Source: Liolophura sinensis (Eukaryota > Mollusca > Polyplacophora > Chitonida > Chitonidae). From it: a stretch of 64,000 nucleotides of DNA. The notes beneath the pieces were generated by a model. The model did not search any database. It was not told the origin of the DNA and worked only from the letters and a program-made list of their open reading frames with translations. The translations under genes were made by a program, and so were the position numbers. Positions 1-12,125 of this stretch are shown here, in pieces (the stretch's first letter is position 1; each line of letters starts with the position of its first letter). Location: NCBI RefSeq assembly GCF_032854445.1, contig NC_088296.1, forward strand, positions 6,001,435 through 6,065,434. Direction: 5' to 3'.

Positions 1-1320
1 TGACCTACGGCCAGTGTTCCCATTTACTGGTTGACCCGGCGGTGACCGAAACAAAATTAACTTCACTGGTGCCCACACCGCTAGACATACAAAATCGCCG
101 GTGGCCGTACTCTTCTAGAGCCAGATTTACGGGAACAAGACTTAGCTCTGCAACCTATAGACGGACCGATACCTCAATTAAGGTTGTATTCTGTTTATGT
201 AAACACGTATGCAGTATTAATTTACACGCTCTCCCATCACAATATGGCTGCAGCAAAAACTGCAAAACATGTCATTTGTAATATTTCAGACGTCACTTGT
301 CTAGAATTATTGGACTGTCATCACAAATAATCACATGAAAACGGTGCCAAGCGGCGAGTCAACAGTAGAGTTTTGGTTTATACATGAATACAATACGTCA
401 ACGATCTCGAAATACTCAAAAGAAACCATTTCATACTATAAATAAGATTTCTTCTCGCATACGCCTTTAGTAATATCTAACTTGGCAAGACGGTTTCTAT
501 TTATTCAGAAAGACAGGGGCGCCAAATCGTGCGGACAACAGCATTGTGGAAAAGTCAACTTTCATGGACGAATACATTTATCAGCAAGCTTGTAGCCGAT
601 AACCAGAAAACTTACGCACAGATGATTGGTTCAGTTATAAGATCAAATATGGCGATTTATCAGGATAAGTTGTGGTCTGGAACATTCGAAAGACAACTTA
701 ATTGGAGTGATACATTGGTGCTGTTGTCCACGAGCATACGAGTAGAACACCTCGCCATATATCATATTGTCTCTGTGCAACTGCCTCAAGCCATTCCTGA
801 TTCAGCTATACAATCGGTAGCATATTGTTATTGCGATTTAGCATGGCCCATACTTCGCTGACATTAACTTGGCCTCCGACTTGGCACTTCTGGTGGCGTC
901 ACACCAAAATTAGGCTCCCCGTCGTGACATGGAGAGAATGAACGTGTTTTTCTTTAGAAGGTGTTATGAATTACGTTCTTTACTTGACACATTGGTATGG
1001 CTTTCCGACATTTAAAGCTCCTGGCTACATCTACTTTTAGTTAACTCCCGTTACAATGTATGTATTAAAAGATTGTGATGCTAATTTCAGTAATAAAACT
1101 GGTTTTTACTGGGTGTGGTGAAATTTTATGGTTCTGTAGCCTTGACATGAAATATGTAATTCAACATCACGTCTGTTTATTCCATTTTTGTGAATGCTTT
1201 CATATGCTATAGTGTAAATGAATATCCTCTGCCTTGATAGATGTAAATGTTGCGGCAAGATTAAAAACAAGTATCCCACCGCTATCTGAAAAGGCTATAG
1301 CAGTTTCACAACAATTGTCA
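1..1320. other. No gene seen
   Basis: AT-rich DNA with one small family D trace at about 270-325 (cagacgtcacttgtctagaa). A GTG-started frame at 529-861 has no protein-like features. Confidence 0.5.
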
Positions 1321-1327
1321 CATGACT

Positions 1328-1377
1328 GAAAACACACATTAACTGAAAACACACATTAACTGAAAACACACATTAAC
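1328..1377. repeat. 17-bp tandem repeat, 3 copies
   Basis: Unit ctgaaaacacacattaa repeated three times. Confidence 0.85.
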
Positions 1378-1664
1378 TACCACTGTTCTTTACTATACTC
1401 AAAAACTGATTGTCTCTAACGTGGACTATTGCGTCTACCGCATGGCAAAAGAATGCGAGAATGTAAATAACCCATTATTCTATTTTGGAAGCTTTTTATT
1501 TTCAATCAGTTCACATATTGCCCAATGTACTTTTATCTACTTCTGGGTAAGCAATGGTTTTGACGGAGCAGAGGGATGGGGAGGGGGTATGTGTTACTTC
1601 ACATTACATGCACACTTGGAATAAAACCGTAACTAGGTAAACCCACATTTCACTATAAATATAA

Positions 1665-1945
1665 GTGTAATGTCCGACATTTGTATACCATTCGTAGTCC
1701 GTAATGGGCGTTCCAAGTCTATAATCGCAAGATTCTTTTTCCAAAAAAAAAAAAAGAACGTTTAACACTAGCTCCCAAAGACAAAGCTATGTAACACAGA
1801 AGGGAGAACCGGTCATCAGCTTTCAATGCTGCCGGGCAGACAGTGGACATTCCAAGCATGAATTCCATATCAAAGTTCAAATTCCAGGTCAAATAACAAT
1901 TAAACAAGGTATTTCAGTCGCGCTTTGATTGCAACTGTTCATAAA
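1665..1945 (+). repeat. Family E, decayed
   Basis: Contains gtccgacatttgtataccat, tataatcgcaagattctttt and tcagtcgcgctttgattgca. Confidence 0.55.
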
Positions 1946-2756
1946 GGCATCATGCACTTGTAATGAGCATGGCTGCCTTTACGGCCCCTAGCCCCAAGTT
2001 AAGCGGTATCAGACACAGTTCAAAAATGAGCGTCACAGACATTAACCGAGCAAACTGTGATTCAGTAGTAATGGACGATTACGTCTTTCCCGTTAATATG
2101 TAAGGAGCTCATACTACAAGAGAACACTGTCGTCTCTGATCTGGTTTTGCACTCCGCGAGACAGTCTTTTATATTGTATTCCTGCATGAACCACCATTCT
2201 GCTGGTAGGAAAAGCATGCCCAAGGTCTGTTCCTTTGCACTATTTTTACGGGAGAATATGCTGCTAGAGGTTAACACAAAATGTAAATCCATCTAACATG
2301 TGACGCTGTCTTTCAAAGGGCGGTTAATCAGGTACAAACCGGGCTTCACAAATTTAGTCAGGAATTTTCACACGGTACCTTAGTGAAATGGAATTTATTA
2401 GAAATGCATTGCCTGGTGCAATTCTGATGAAAGCGTACCTGCCACAGAATAAGTAGCATGTCGTACGCCACTTTTGTTATTCTTTGCATATATATTTACA
2501 TACCTGGACTAGAGTAGAAGATTAATCCTGAAACAAAGCCAACATGCATGACTTATACTTGCCTATGTGCTTATAAATACTATGGAATTATAACTCAACG
2601 ATTAAACCTGATACGAATTCACAGATTAAACAGTTTTAACTCAACGATTAAATTCTATACGGTACGAAGACACATTATGGCTTAAGCCTTAACCTACGAT
2701 TTTGGTTTAGCGCTATATATTCAAACGAATATCCAGTTGGTTACTTTACCTAATCA

Positions 2757-2953
2757 TACGTTTAGCGTCCGATGACCGGGCGAACAAGGAGGAAACCAGG
2801 CAGAGCCTCTGAGAAGACCACAATCATTTGCAGATAGCTGGCAGACCTTCCCACCTACGGCCTAAGAGGCAGCCAGCATGAGCTGGACCCAAACCGACAG
2901 CATTAGTTAGTGGCTTTTGGGTAATGGCGCTTCGCTGGCACGTTAACCGTCCC
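2757..2953 (-). mobile_element. SINE-1 copy, decayed
   Basis: Body and head parts such as gctggcagaccttcccac and gccagcatgagctggac remain. The tail is lost. Confidence 0.7.
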
Positions 2954-3815
2954 GGCCATCTCGACCCCAGAGGTAGTTGCAAAATCGCAATCAAGATCAC
3001 TGCACGGTGCTATCGGGCGTATAATTTTTTGTTATTTTAGCCCTTATATAAAAATACAATTAAACCCTGACGTAAATGGACAAATGGCCGTATTTCACGA
3101 TTTTCGCCACCAAGATTTATACTTTTTTATATCTATTTACCAAAAAATGCCGTCCTTGGCAGACATTTTATTTTTTAGGCCTTTTGCGAAAGGACTAAAC
3201 ACACTTCGATAGGATACTACGTATAAACCTGCACTAAGCGGTCAATAACACAAAAAACTTCAAACGTGCCTGAAGAAGAGGATCAGTTTTTCTTTTTGAT
3301 GGCAGGATACTGACAGTTTAACAGGTTCGGAAGTGTATTTAAAGGAACGCATAACATCTCCATAATAAGTGAAAACGTCGCTGTCACAATGTTTTCTAAG
3401 GTTTTAGGAAAATAAGCATTTATCAGTTGAAAGCATCAAAGAGAAATGCTAGAAATGAAATGTCCCATTTTGCTGCTTAATAGGCAGCTATTAATAATGT
3501 GTGACCCGTCTGGTTTTTATACCCAACCCTACAACTTTAACCGAGACGTTCATTTAGAGTTGCTAACAGCTTTGTTTCAAACTCGCACGTGTACAGCTAT
3601 GGATTAAACGTTTAGAAATTGAGGTATGAGGTTCATGTGTCTTGTTTTAATGTTGCTCTTAAGGACTTGCTGACATCGGTTTAAGAGTGTAATCGCCAAT
3701 ACTATTCCTTGAGGTGGACTATGACTCCCCGAGGCCTGGTCCCTTTGTATTGATTTCATATTACTGTTTGGTAAATGTGAAGACCGCATCATTGTGAGAT
3801 TTGGAGTCTTGAGGA

Positions 3816-4756
3816 TAAATCCCTAACTGAGGTAAACTTACAAGAGGCTGTAATTCACCGGTTACGTGTGACCATTTGCCAGCTATCACACTGTCGTCGC
3901 GGCTATGGTTTCACCGGTTACGTGTGACCACTTGCCAGCTATCACACTGTCGTCGCTACTCTGGTTTTACCCTCGATGCTGTACGTCTTTCGTTATAATT
4001 ACCTGTGGTGTCTGATAAATTGCAGTTAACATTACCGTATTGTTTTTGTTTACTTTATTTTGCATAAGCCATTGTGCCAGGGGTGTGTTTTACGCTACTA
4101 CTTAAGCATTTACATGAACAGTCAGAATAAAGCCCTAACTGAGGTAAATTGACAAGAGGCCTTCTTTCACCGACTACGTGTGACAGTTTGCCAACACAGT
4201 ATTTTGACTAATTCTAAACCAGTAACATCTAATAAATTTCGACTAATTCACCTTATTCTTCTTAAGTCTTGGTGCTATATGGGACGTGTATGTTCCTACT
4301 ATGTACATGACAAGAGGTCGAATTTCACCCGCTACGGGCGACCATTTTCCAGCTATCACACGCCTCTGCTGTTACTCTCAACGCGATATTGTTGTGGACT
4401 GTACTATTTTGTTTCAGTGCTACATTTCATTTGTTTGAGCACTCTGGTATAAAATAAAAACAATATGAGCAAATGGAAATGGACCCCTGGTTTAATTAGT
4501 AACTATTAACTATTTTTTTTAATTATTTTACTACAATTAATGTTTAATACTGGCTTGGGCTTTGAGTGTGAACTTACAATTTTACTTACAATTTTAAACA
4601 TCTACTTAACATCCCAGTTTAACCTGAAATATCCAGAATAAAAACCCTAACTGAGGAAATTTACAAAAGGCCGTATTTTACCGGTTACGTGTGACCATTT
4701 GCCATCTATCACATATTTACGCTGCTCTGGTTTCACTATGTTGTACGCCACAACAC
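3816..4756 (+). repeat. Cluster of family D end blocks
   Basis: At least four copies of the block around ccggttacgtgtgaccattt and gccagctatcacactgtcgt occur at about 3855, 3913, 4330 and 4680. The first two are a direct tandem duplication of about 57 bp. Confidence 0.72.
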
Positions 4757-4899
4757 GTGTCAGAGCTATGTAAAGGTGACCAGACGGATCAGTTTCCTTC
4801 ATACCCGGTTTTGGAACAGGGATAATACACGCCTCCATTCAGGCGGCCGTGAAATTAGCAATTGTTCAAATAATATTCACTAAATACAAGAGAGTTGTT

Positions 4900-5092
4900 A
4901 TTTATTTATTTATTTATTTGATTGATGTTTTACGCCGTCCTCAAGAATATTTCACTCATACGGCGACGGCCAGCATTATGGTGGGAGGAAACCGGGCAAA
5001 GCCAGGTGGTTGGAAGACCTTCCCAGGTTCGGCCGGAGAGGGAGCCAGCATGAGCGGGACTTGAACTCACAGCAACCATTGGTGGCGTGCTA
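4900..5092 (-). mobile_element. SINE-1 copy
   Basis: The tail (tttattt repeats, ttgatgttttacgccgt) and body are present; the head is decayed. Shares its tail-side flank with the 47597 copy. Confidence 0.83.
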
Positions 5093-5514
5093 AAAAAAAG
5101 TTAACCCCCTCGTTCACGGTCGTCATTGTAAAACACTCGTGAATCTCGTGTGAAATAACTTGTTCAGAACATCACAAATCATTTACAATTTCCTAAAATC
5201 TTTTTAAAGACACATGTAGCGTGGTTAATATTGTATAAAAAGGTGTTATATTAACGTCTTTCTTTGTGGAAAATTGTAATATCGTCAGAAATATACCTAG
5301 TAGAGATGAATTTTAGAAAGGAACTTTTTTGCAGTTAAACATTCATTGGCTTTCCAGATGTCTAGAAATTTAAACGGTCAGCATATTAACAAAATATACC
5401 TGTCAAGAGTGAAACGGTTTAGGCAAACACTATTAAAAGTTCACCAAAGATCACCACAAAATGCATTCTGCGTCATAATTCTTGAATAAGCGTCCAAAAT
5501 GTAATTAATGCTGT

Positions 5515-5778
5515 ATTTATTTATTTGATTGGTGTTTTACGCTGTGCTTAAGAATATTTCACTTATACTACGGCGGCCAGCATTACGGTGTTAGGAAACC
5601 GGGCAGAGCCCGGGAGAAACCCACGACCATCCGCAGGTTGCTGACAGATCTTCCCACGTACGACCGGAGAGGAAGCCAGCATGAGCTGGACTTGAACTCA
5701 CAGCGACAGCATTGGTGAGTGACTCGCGGGTCATTATGCTGCGCTAGCGCGCTAACCGACTGAGCCACGGAGTCCCCG
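5515..5778 (-). mobile_element. SINE-1, full-length, with 12-bp target-site duplication
   Basis: Flanked on both sides by aattaatgctgt (5503-5514 and 5779-5790), which proves insertion by target-primed reverse transcription. The tail faces left. Confidence 0.88.
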
Positions 5779-5819
5779 AATTAATGCTGTGACATTTATA
5801 AATTTTACACAGATGCTAA

Positions 5820-6130
5820 ATCTATGCGTCAAAACAGACATCTGTATACCAGTCGTCAACCAATATGGATGATGAGGGTCAATAATTGCAAGGCCAATTC
5901 CCAAAGCGACGTATAACAAACCCAAAAAAAAGAACTAAGAAAGTATATGAAGTACGAACACAGGACGGAATCATACAAAGAGAAGGAATCAACAGTTTTC
6001 GGCGATGCTGGAAAGACTCAAGGTATGTTCCAGGCGACTGAGTGAAATTAGTGTTCAAATCGTGTATCATGCTAGAATGTTGTCGATAACAAGACACGTA
6101 TCTCGGTTGCGCCTTGATTGCTAAAGTTAA
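5820..6130 (+). repeat. Family E dispersed repeat
   Basis: Contains cagacatctgtataccagtc, aataattgcaaggccaattc, aagtatatgaagtacgaaca, gaaagactcaaggtatgttc and ttgcgccttgattgc. The same order recurs at 48180-48400 and in part at 1665-1945, 26975-27110, 29940-30245 and 38275-38490. Confidence 0.65.
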
Positions 6131-6464
6131 GCAGTTTGTTAAAAAGAAACATATTACCTTCTCTCATCAAAGGTATGCGCATAGTCTTCTATGTTATTGG
6201 TATAACATTTATAATCAGAATTGTTTCGAATTAAACAGTTTATGGACTCGACAATGATATTTGGTAAACCGTAATCATCATATATATGACCTTGCTATGT
6301 CTACTCATCCAGTCAGAGGCGAGTAGCTGAGGTGTGTAAATGTGTCATAAGTGTGTAAATGTGTCATACCCCTGCATTTTCCTGGATTCTGATGGTGGGC
6401 TAGGATTTCCAGAGGTCTGGTCTCCGTACATTGTACTAATGTGATTGTATGTTAAATGTGATAA

Positions 6465-6723
6465 TAACACAGAGTTTTGAGTAATTCTAAACCAGTTATG
6501 TCTAATTAATTGCAAGTAGCACTTCTCTCCCTTTTTTCTTACTTTTGTCTAAGGCATGGTGCTACGGGCGCGTAATTTGCTTCTAATAAAGCATTTACAC
6601 AGAACAAAGAATAAAACAGTAAGGTTAACTGACAACAGGTGGGATTTCCCCGTTTATATGTGCGACCATTTCCCAACTATCACACGCCCATCGCTGCTCT
6701 GCTTTGACTCTCTATGCTGTACC
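6465..6723 (+). repeat. Family D dispersed repeat
   Basis: Shows the order of D blocks: tttgagtaattctaaaccag, a single satellite-type core (aaggcatggtgctacgggcg), the agaataaaac block, and the end block with ctatcacacgcccatcgctg and ctctatgctgtacc. Confidence 0.7.
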
Positions 6724-7164
6724 TTTTCATATTGCTTCCCACAATGATAAATGATAAGGTAGGGTGCCTAACTGCATTTATAAAATCCACTTTGGCTCAG
6801 TAGTTGTAGAAATTGACATGTTTCATGGGATAAAGAAGTGCGTGAAAACTGAAAACATCACCTATACTGATAACACACGTCAGCTCCGTTAATGCACCTG
6901 TCATCGCCTTGTCAAAGTCCGTTAGCTTAAATCCCACAGGCGGCAAGACAGAGGTCCCCCATTAATCAATGTTTGCACGTCTTGAGACGACCACTTACTC
7001 AGCCGTGGATCCGATAAACCCTCAGTATGGAATTTGACAAGTTCAGCACATTGATTAATGGTATATGTCATTGATGTAAAAAAGGTAAGCTGATGCCGTG
7101 GTTACAATATAGATTTGCTAGAAACATTCTCCAAAAAAAACAAGAAATGTTCACTTTGTGTTAA

Positions 7165-8770
7165 TAGATAGATAGATAGATAGATAGAGCTTTATTTCAG
7201 ACTGAATTGTCCATATAAAAAAAGACAAATACACACATACAAAGAAAAAGAAAGAAAAAAAAAAAAAAAAAAAAAAAAATTAATTATATACACATAACAT
7301 TGGCGACATATACCGACTTCACATCAGTATAGTAAAACTGACCACCTCTCCTGAAGCCGAGATGTTATACTGGCGTCACTATTCAGGAGTTTTATTACGA
7401 TGGAATTGTCAGTAAACATAAGTCTCCGTCTGAAACAATACACTGACCTGCGCAGTAATTCACCAAAGGACGGTACACCATTAATGCAGAACATAAAACT
7501 GGCACTACAATCGCGCCTGAAACACATTAACCATCTAAATGCATTATTGTAAGTGACCCGTAATGAGCTTATAACCTTTTTCAGAAAAGTACACCAAAGC
7601 TGACAACAGTATATATTGCAACAAAAACTACGAAAAAGTTGTACTTTAACAAGCTGAGTACAAGAACTAAACTTACGTATCAACATGTTGGCTCTAATAC
7701 AGAGCTTTCTTTTCTGAGACAGAATGTCCGCATCATCAGACAAATTGTCAGTAATAATGTGCCCAAGGTAAGTATACGATTGGACATAAGATAACAATCT
7801 TTCATTAAGGTACAAAGGCGGGGGATTGAAATCTTTATACGTTTTAGGTTTAATAACCAAACACACAGTCTTACGGGTATTAAAAATTATGTCATGGGAA
7901 AGAGCATACTCTTCACATACTTTAAAGAGAGCTTGCATTGCTTTTGCAGACGGGCAGATTATACACATATCATCGGCGTAGATAAGGTGATTGATAAATA
8001 TACCTCCAACATTACATCCAACACAACTATCGGACAGAGCAACGTCCAGTTCATGGAGGTATAGGTTAAACAGAGTAGGTGATAAAATCCCCCCTTGCCT
8101 AACTCCGTTTATGATACGGAAAGGGCTTGATATGGACGATCCCCATTTAATACTGAACTCTTGGGTATTAAACCATACTTCGAGAAACTTTATAATACAT
8201 GGAGGTACATTACGATCAATCAGTTTTTGCAGTAAGCACCAGTGATTTACGCGATCGAAAGCCTTACTGGCATCAAGGAAACAAACAAAAACAGGGCTGC
8301 CATTAGAGCAATAGTAGTTGATAGCTTCTTTTAACACAAAAATGCATTGATCGGTGGATCTATTAGCTTTAAAACCAAACTGAAAATCTGAGGTGTCGAA
8401 GAAGTTACGACATTTTTCTAAAATAAGGCCTTCGATAAGTTTCGAGATAGTAGTAGCGACAGCAATAGGTCGATAATTGTCGGAGGAAGTTATATTTCCA
8501 GACTTACTCTTAATTACTGGCGAAATGTAAACATCAGTAAGTTCCTTGGGGAGACAAGAATGCGCCATAAGTGCATTAATACAGAGTGTGAGATGATGTG
8601 CAACTTCAGGACCACCATACTTTAGGTGCTCAGAGCTCAAACTGTCAGGCCCACTACATTTACCCAGTTTTAAAGTCTTAATTTTATCAGACACCTCTTC
8701 CACAGTAGTAAATCTATGGAATGGAGCATCATTACAATAAGAAAAGAAACGCCCCCCTTCCCACTAGCCA
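7165..8770 (-). mobile_element. Non-LTR retrotransposon, 5'-truncated, with open RT frame
   Basis: The open frame is preceded by a stop near 8768. It is followed by a T-rich 3' region and an end built of tetranucleotide repeats (tcta on this strand) right after AATAAAGC. These are typical of a LINE 3' end. The 5' endonuclease half is absent, as in ordinary 5'-truncated insertions. I cannot assign the clade (I or Jockey/CR1 groups are possible). Confidence 0.82.
7324..8703 (-). CDS. Reverse transcriptase of the non-LTR element
   Basis: An open frame of about 459 codons. RT blocks in order: KCSGPDSLSSEHLK, NYRPIAV near residue 77, FGFKANRSTDQ, FLDASKAFDRV (first catalytic Asp), NGVRQGGILSPTLFN, and the catalytic YADDM at about 242-246. 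It then continues through the thumb region (KTVCLVIK, YLGHIITD) and a Cys-rich C-terminal part. The frame is uninterrupted over the RT core, so the insertion looks fairly young. No ATG is needed because the 5' part is missing; the frame extends some 60 nt further upstream. Confidence 0.85.
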   Translation of the reverse strand: MEEVSDKIKTLKLGKCSGPDSLSSEHLKYGGPEVAHHLTLCINALMAHSCLPKELTDVYISPVIKSKSGNITSSDNYRPIAVATTISKLIEGLILEKCRNFFDTSDFQFGFKANRSTDQCIFVLKEAINYYCSNGSPVFVCFLDASKAFDRVNHWCLLQKLIDRNVPPCIIKFLEVWFNTQEFSIKWGSSISSPFRIINGVRQGGILSPTLFNLYLHELDVALSDSCVGCNVGGIFINHLIYADDMCIICPSAKAMQALFKVCEEYALSHDIIFNTRKTVCLVIKPKTYKDFNPPPLYLNERLLSYVQSYTYLGHIITDNLSDDADILSQKRKLCIRANMLIRKFSSCTQLVKVQLFRSFCCNIYCCQLWCTFLKKVISSLRVTYNNAFRWLMCFRRDCSASFMFCINGVPSFGELLRRSVYCFRRRLMFTDNSIVIKLLNSDASITSRLQERWSVLLY

Positions 8771-9599
8771 ACTATGCAACGCCACTCAAGTAAAAGAAAT
8801 AAATTGTCTACATTCCTCGGTACATGTAGCTCTGTACACGAAAAAACTCCCAACGACTTTGAGACTACATGTAGGCAGAACGTCTGAAGTAACTAAGTAA
8901 CTAAGTAACACATAGTCTGTTTAGGCTAAACTTCACATACAGTAAATAGATCTTGTGTTTTGCACTGAAAGTGCAATGATAAATTTGTATAATCTGTCAT
9001 TCGCCGTAATGTTCCCGGTATTAGTTGATTGGTACTAAAATTTTTGATTATATCTCATTTATAAGAAGAAATGACACATAACTTTTTCACATTGCCTTAA
9101 TACTCGTTTGCTTCTGCCAAGCTTAGTATGACAGTGTCAGGATATTCATATAAGCGTGTGACGATTCCTTCGGCGAAATTTGTGTCTTGTTTAAACATGG
9201 AGATTGTATATGGTCGTCGATATAATGAGAACGCTCAAAACACACAGACAGTTTTAAAGCAAGCTATAACAACACAAAGTTCACGTAAGAATGATATTAT
9301 ATATTGTACGATAACAGACTTTAAAGGCCTTCACTTCAAGTTTCAAAGGTTTGCAATGAGTATAATTCTCTTGTAAGTAAATGTAGACAGAGCGTCCAGA
9401 ATCTCCGGCATTCTGCTTCTTGATTGGCTTTATTTCGCTTAGCCCTGTGCTAGGGGCTTTATACTCATCGTGTTGAATTAGATCCCCACGTTGGATATAT
9501 GAACAGTTGTAATCAAAGCCCAACTGAGATACTTATTTTATCATCGACAACTTGTATACTAGCATGGTGCACGAGTTGAATACTGATTTCACTCACTCG

Positions 9600-9860
9600 C
9601 CTAGAACATATATATGTATAACTTACGGCTTTCCAAAATCAATGAAAACTTCTCTTTGCATGATTCCGACCCAACATTGCACTCCATATACTTTCTGACA
9701 TCTTTGGTGTTCTGTGTCCTTTTGAGAATTGGTCTTGCGATTGTTGACCTGGAAAATCCTAATTTGTTGACGGCTGGTGTACGAATGCGTTTTTCGAAGC
9801 ATAGACTCAGATCCTGTTATCCATCAGTATACCATCAGTATACTGCAGGTTGGTGAATTG
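9600..9860 (-). repeat. Family E, reverse copy, decayed
   Basis: Contains attggtcttgcgattgttga and gacggctggtgtacgaatgc. Confidence 0.55.
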
Positions 9861-9954
9861 ACCAGCTGTGTCTTCGACATAATGGTAACCTAAATGCCAA
9901 CAAGAAAATCACAGCAGTATTGAATGCAGATACGGTTACACGCAAGCGGGGATT

Positions 9955-10365
9955 TAAAAACAATTGAACTCTACACGTCAACTTCCTCAAGAAAACGTTC
10001 TTGATTATGAACAAGAAATAAAAGAATTGTCGCTGACTTTGTCAAAATCCATCAACATTGATTGGGAGAAAGACTTGAGAGACAATGACACACTGTGAGA
10101 TGCGACAATGAACCTGGAAATGACAGTGGTTCCTAGGCAGACAAAGGTGAGGAACTTTAAAGTAACGACGCAGAAGCGACAGATGAATATATAAGTGGCG
10201 AACGAGATGCCGAGGCAGGTGAAAGTGACCTCGGCGAAAGCGATGACCAGTACGGGGATATCCAGAGGATTTTTGTCGGGAAAGAAGACATATCACCAAC
10301 ATATAATATTAATCGGACTGCTGAAGATGAATGGCTTCATCCTTGATGTAATTTATGCTGAGATA
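9955..10365 (+). pseudogene. Possible decayed coding remnant
   Basis: Plus-strand frames read as an ordinary protein broken by stops: LPQENVLDYEQEIKELSLTL, then an acidic run ESDLGESDDQYGDIQRIFVG and an end TAEDEWLHP before a stop. The composition differs from the AT-rich flanks. The source is unknown. Confidence 0.25.
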
Positions 10366-10467
10366 ATGCTGGGGGAAGTAGTGACACGACATCCGACACC
10401 AGACATAAAATGTATACATCAACTACGTCCTACCATACTTGGCAGTAACTGGTATCAGATATCAGTA

Positions 10468-10704
10468 TATTTATTTTTTATTCGATTGAAGTTTTGCGGC
10501 GTCCTGAAGAATATTACGCTCAATATTACACCCAGAGCCCGGGGAAAACCCGGGACCATCCGCAGGTTGCTTTTAGACCTTTCCATGTGCCGTTGGAGAG
10601 AAAGCTAGCGAGAGCGGGACTTGAACTCACAGCGACCGCATTGGTGAGAGGTTCCTGGGTCATTACGCCGCGCTGGCGTGCTAACTCCTTTGGCCACGGT
10701 GTCA
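10468..10704 (-). mobile_element. SINE-1 copy
   Basis: Runs from the tail (ttttgcggcgtcctgaagaat) to the head (ttggccacggtgtc), moderately diverged. Confidence 0.8.
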
Positions 10705-10884
10705 GTATAAACTGACAGGGTGGGGTGTCTTGTTCCTTCGGCATGATACTTATGTGACAGCAGCCCTTTGACGGCATTGACTGTCCCTGCCACACGCAAC
10801 TAATGACGCCTCGTCGAAATGTGACTTGAAAATTACTGAGATGTAAATTCCCAAGCATATATTCATGCCAGGCTCTTCGACGTA

Positions 10885-11024
10885 TTGGTCTGGCGACAAC
10901 CTGCGTATGGTCGTGGGTTTCCCCTGGGCTCAGCCCGGTTTAATCCCATCATAATGTTTGCCGCCGTCGTATAAGTGAAATATTTTTGAGTACGTCATAA
11001 AACACCAATCAAATAAATAATTAA
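10885..11024 (+). mobile_element. SINE-1, 3' part
   Basis: Body and tail from gcgacaacctgcgtatggtc to aaacaccaatcaaataaata; the head is missing. Confidence 0.82.
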
Positions 11025-11921
11025 ATCTTCGACGTATTACCTTTGTTTATGGCGGTTGTCCTACATTTTACGCTGGTTTCATTTGATTTTAAACATTTTT
11101 CATTCATTTTTATCCGCTTGTCTTCATTTTAGTCTTTAGTTTATGCCGATTTGGTCGGCTTTGAGGGGTCCTGCTGGGACGAGACTGGACGGACGCAGCC
11201 CGGAGAATCAGGAGGGTGAATACGGGCCAATTTTTACTAAATTCGTTGATGGGGATGGAGTTTTGAGTTTGAAGACTATGGTTCACTTTCAGTGAAACAT
11301 GGTCAGCAGACCTTCTTAAACAAACCGTATTATGTGACTGTCACCGTTCATAATGGTTTTCAAACAGGTCACAAACTTTCTTTCGGATATATTATTCACG
11401 AAGCACCCTCAAAATTCACTGATATGGCCATGAATATAAGACCAACCCTGTTCTGCGAATGGAAAAGTGTAATTTGTTCACATCGGAAATACATTCACTG
11501 TGCCATATTTAATATCACATACATAACACACTGCAAGTATAGCATCACAAATATTCACTTTTGAGTAGCACAAGTTTTTTTTTGTCAATTTTACCAACAC
11601 AGTTGTATCCATGTGGGAACCAATACGCACATCCTCTTACTTTTTCCTAAATCTCGTTTTCTTTTTCTGTACTCCTTTCTCCATCAATACACATAGCCTT
11701 TCGAAACAAGGAAAGAGATAATATACGGCTTATAATACTCCTGTGAGGACACAGCTTTCAAATCATCACGCCTATGTTTTTTGGGTTTTTTTTTTTCAAA
11801 ATCACATCCCAACATTCCCAACACCAATGAGAGGTATCTTAACAGGAATAAAGCTAAAGGCTCGAATTCCATCAGTGTTATTCGACTCCAAACTTTCACA
11901 TAAAATCCTGTAAAGAATTCC

Positions 11922-12125
11922 TCAGCGTCTTCTATTGGTGGGATGTTTGCTGTAGAATTCTCTGAGTGATTGTTCAGCTATTAAACGTCCCGTGTTGTCT
12001 GTGGAGTACGGAAGCATCGGTTGATCTGCGCAGAACTCGTACGTTTCCCCGGCCATGGTAACTCGTACTTTTGTTAGAGTAAAACCCCCTGCTGTTGCAT
12101 TGAACGTTGTCAAATCCATTTTAAC
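11922..12125 (-). CDS. Gene A exon 6 (C-terminal)
   Basis: Encodes residues 208-274 and the stop. The stretches LTTFN, GGFTL, GETYEF and IAEQ-x-L match the last exon of gene B. Acceptor cattttcag-like after tctctac. It is 18 nt shorter than the gene B exon because the C-terminal tail differs. Confidence 0.87.
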   Translation of the reverse strand, partial: VKMDLTTFNATAGGFTLTKVRVTMAGETYEFCADQPMLPYSTDNTGRLIAEQSLREFYSKHPTNRRR

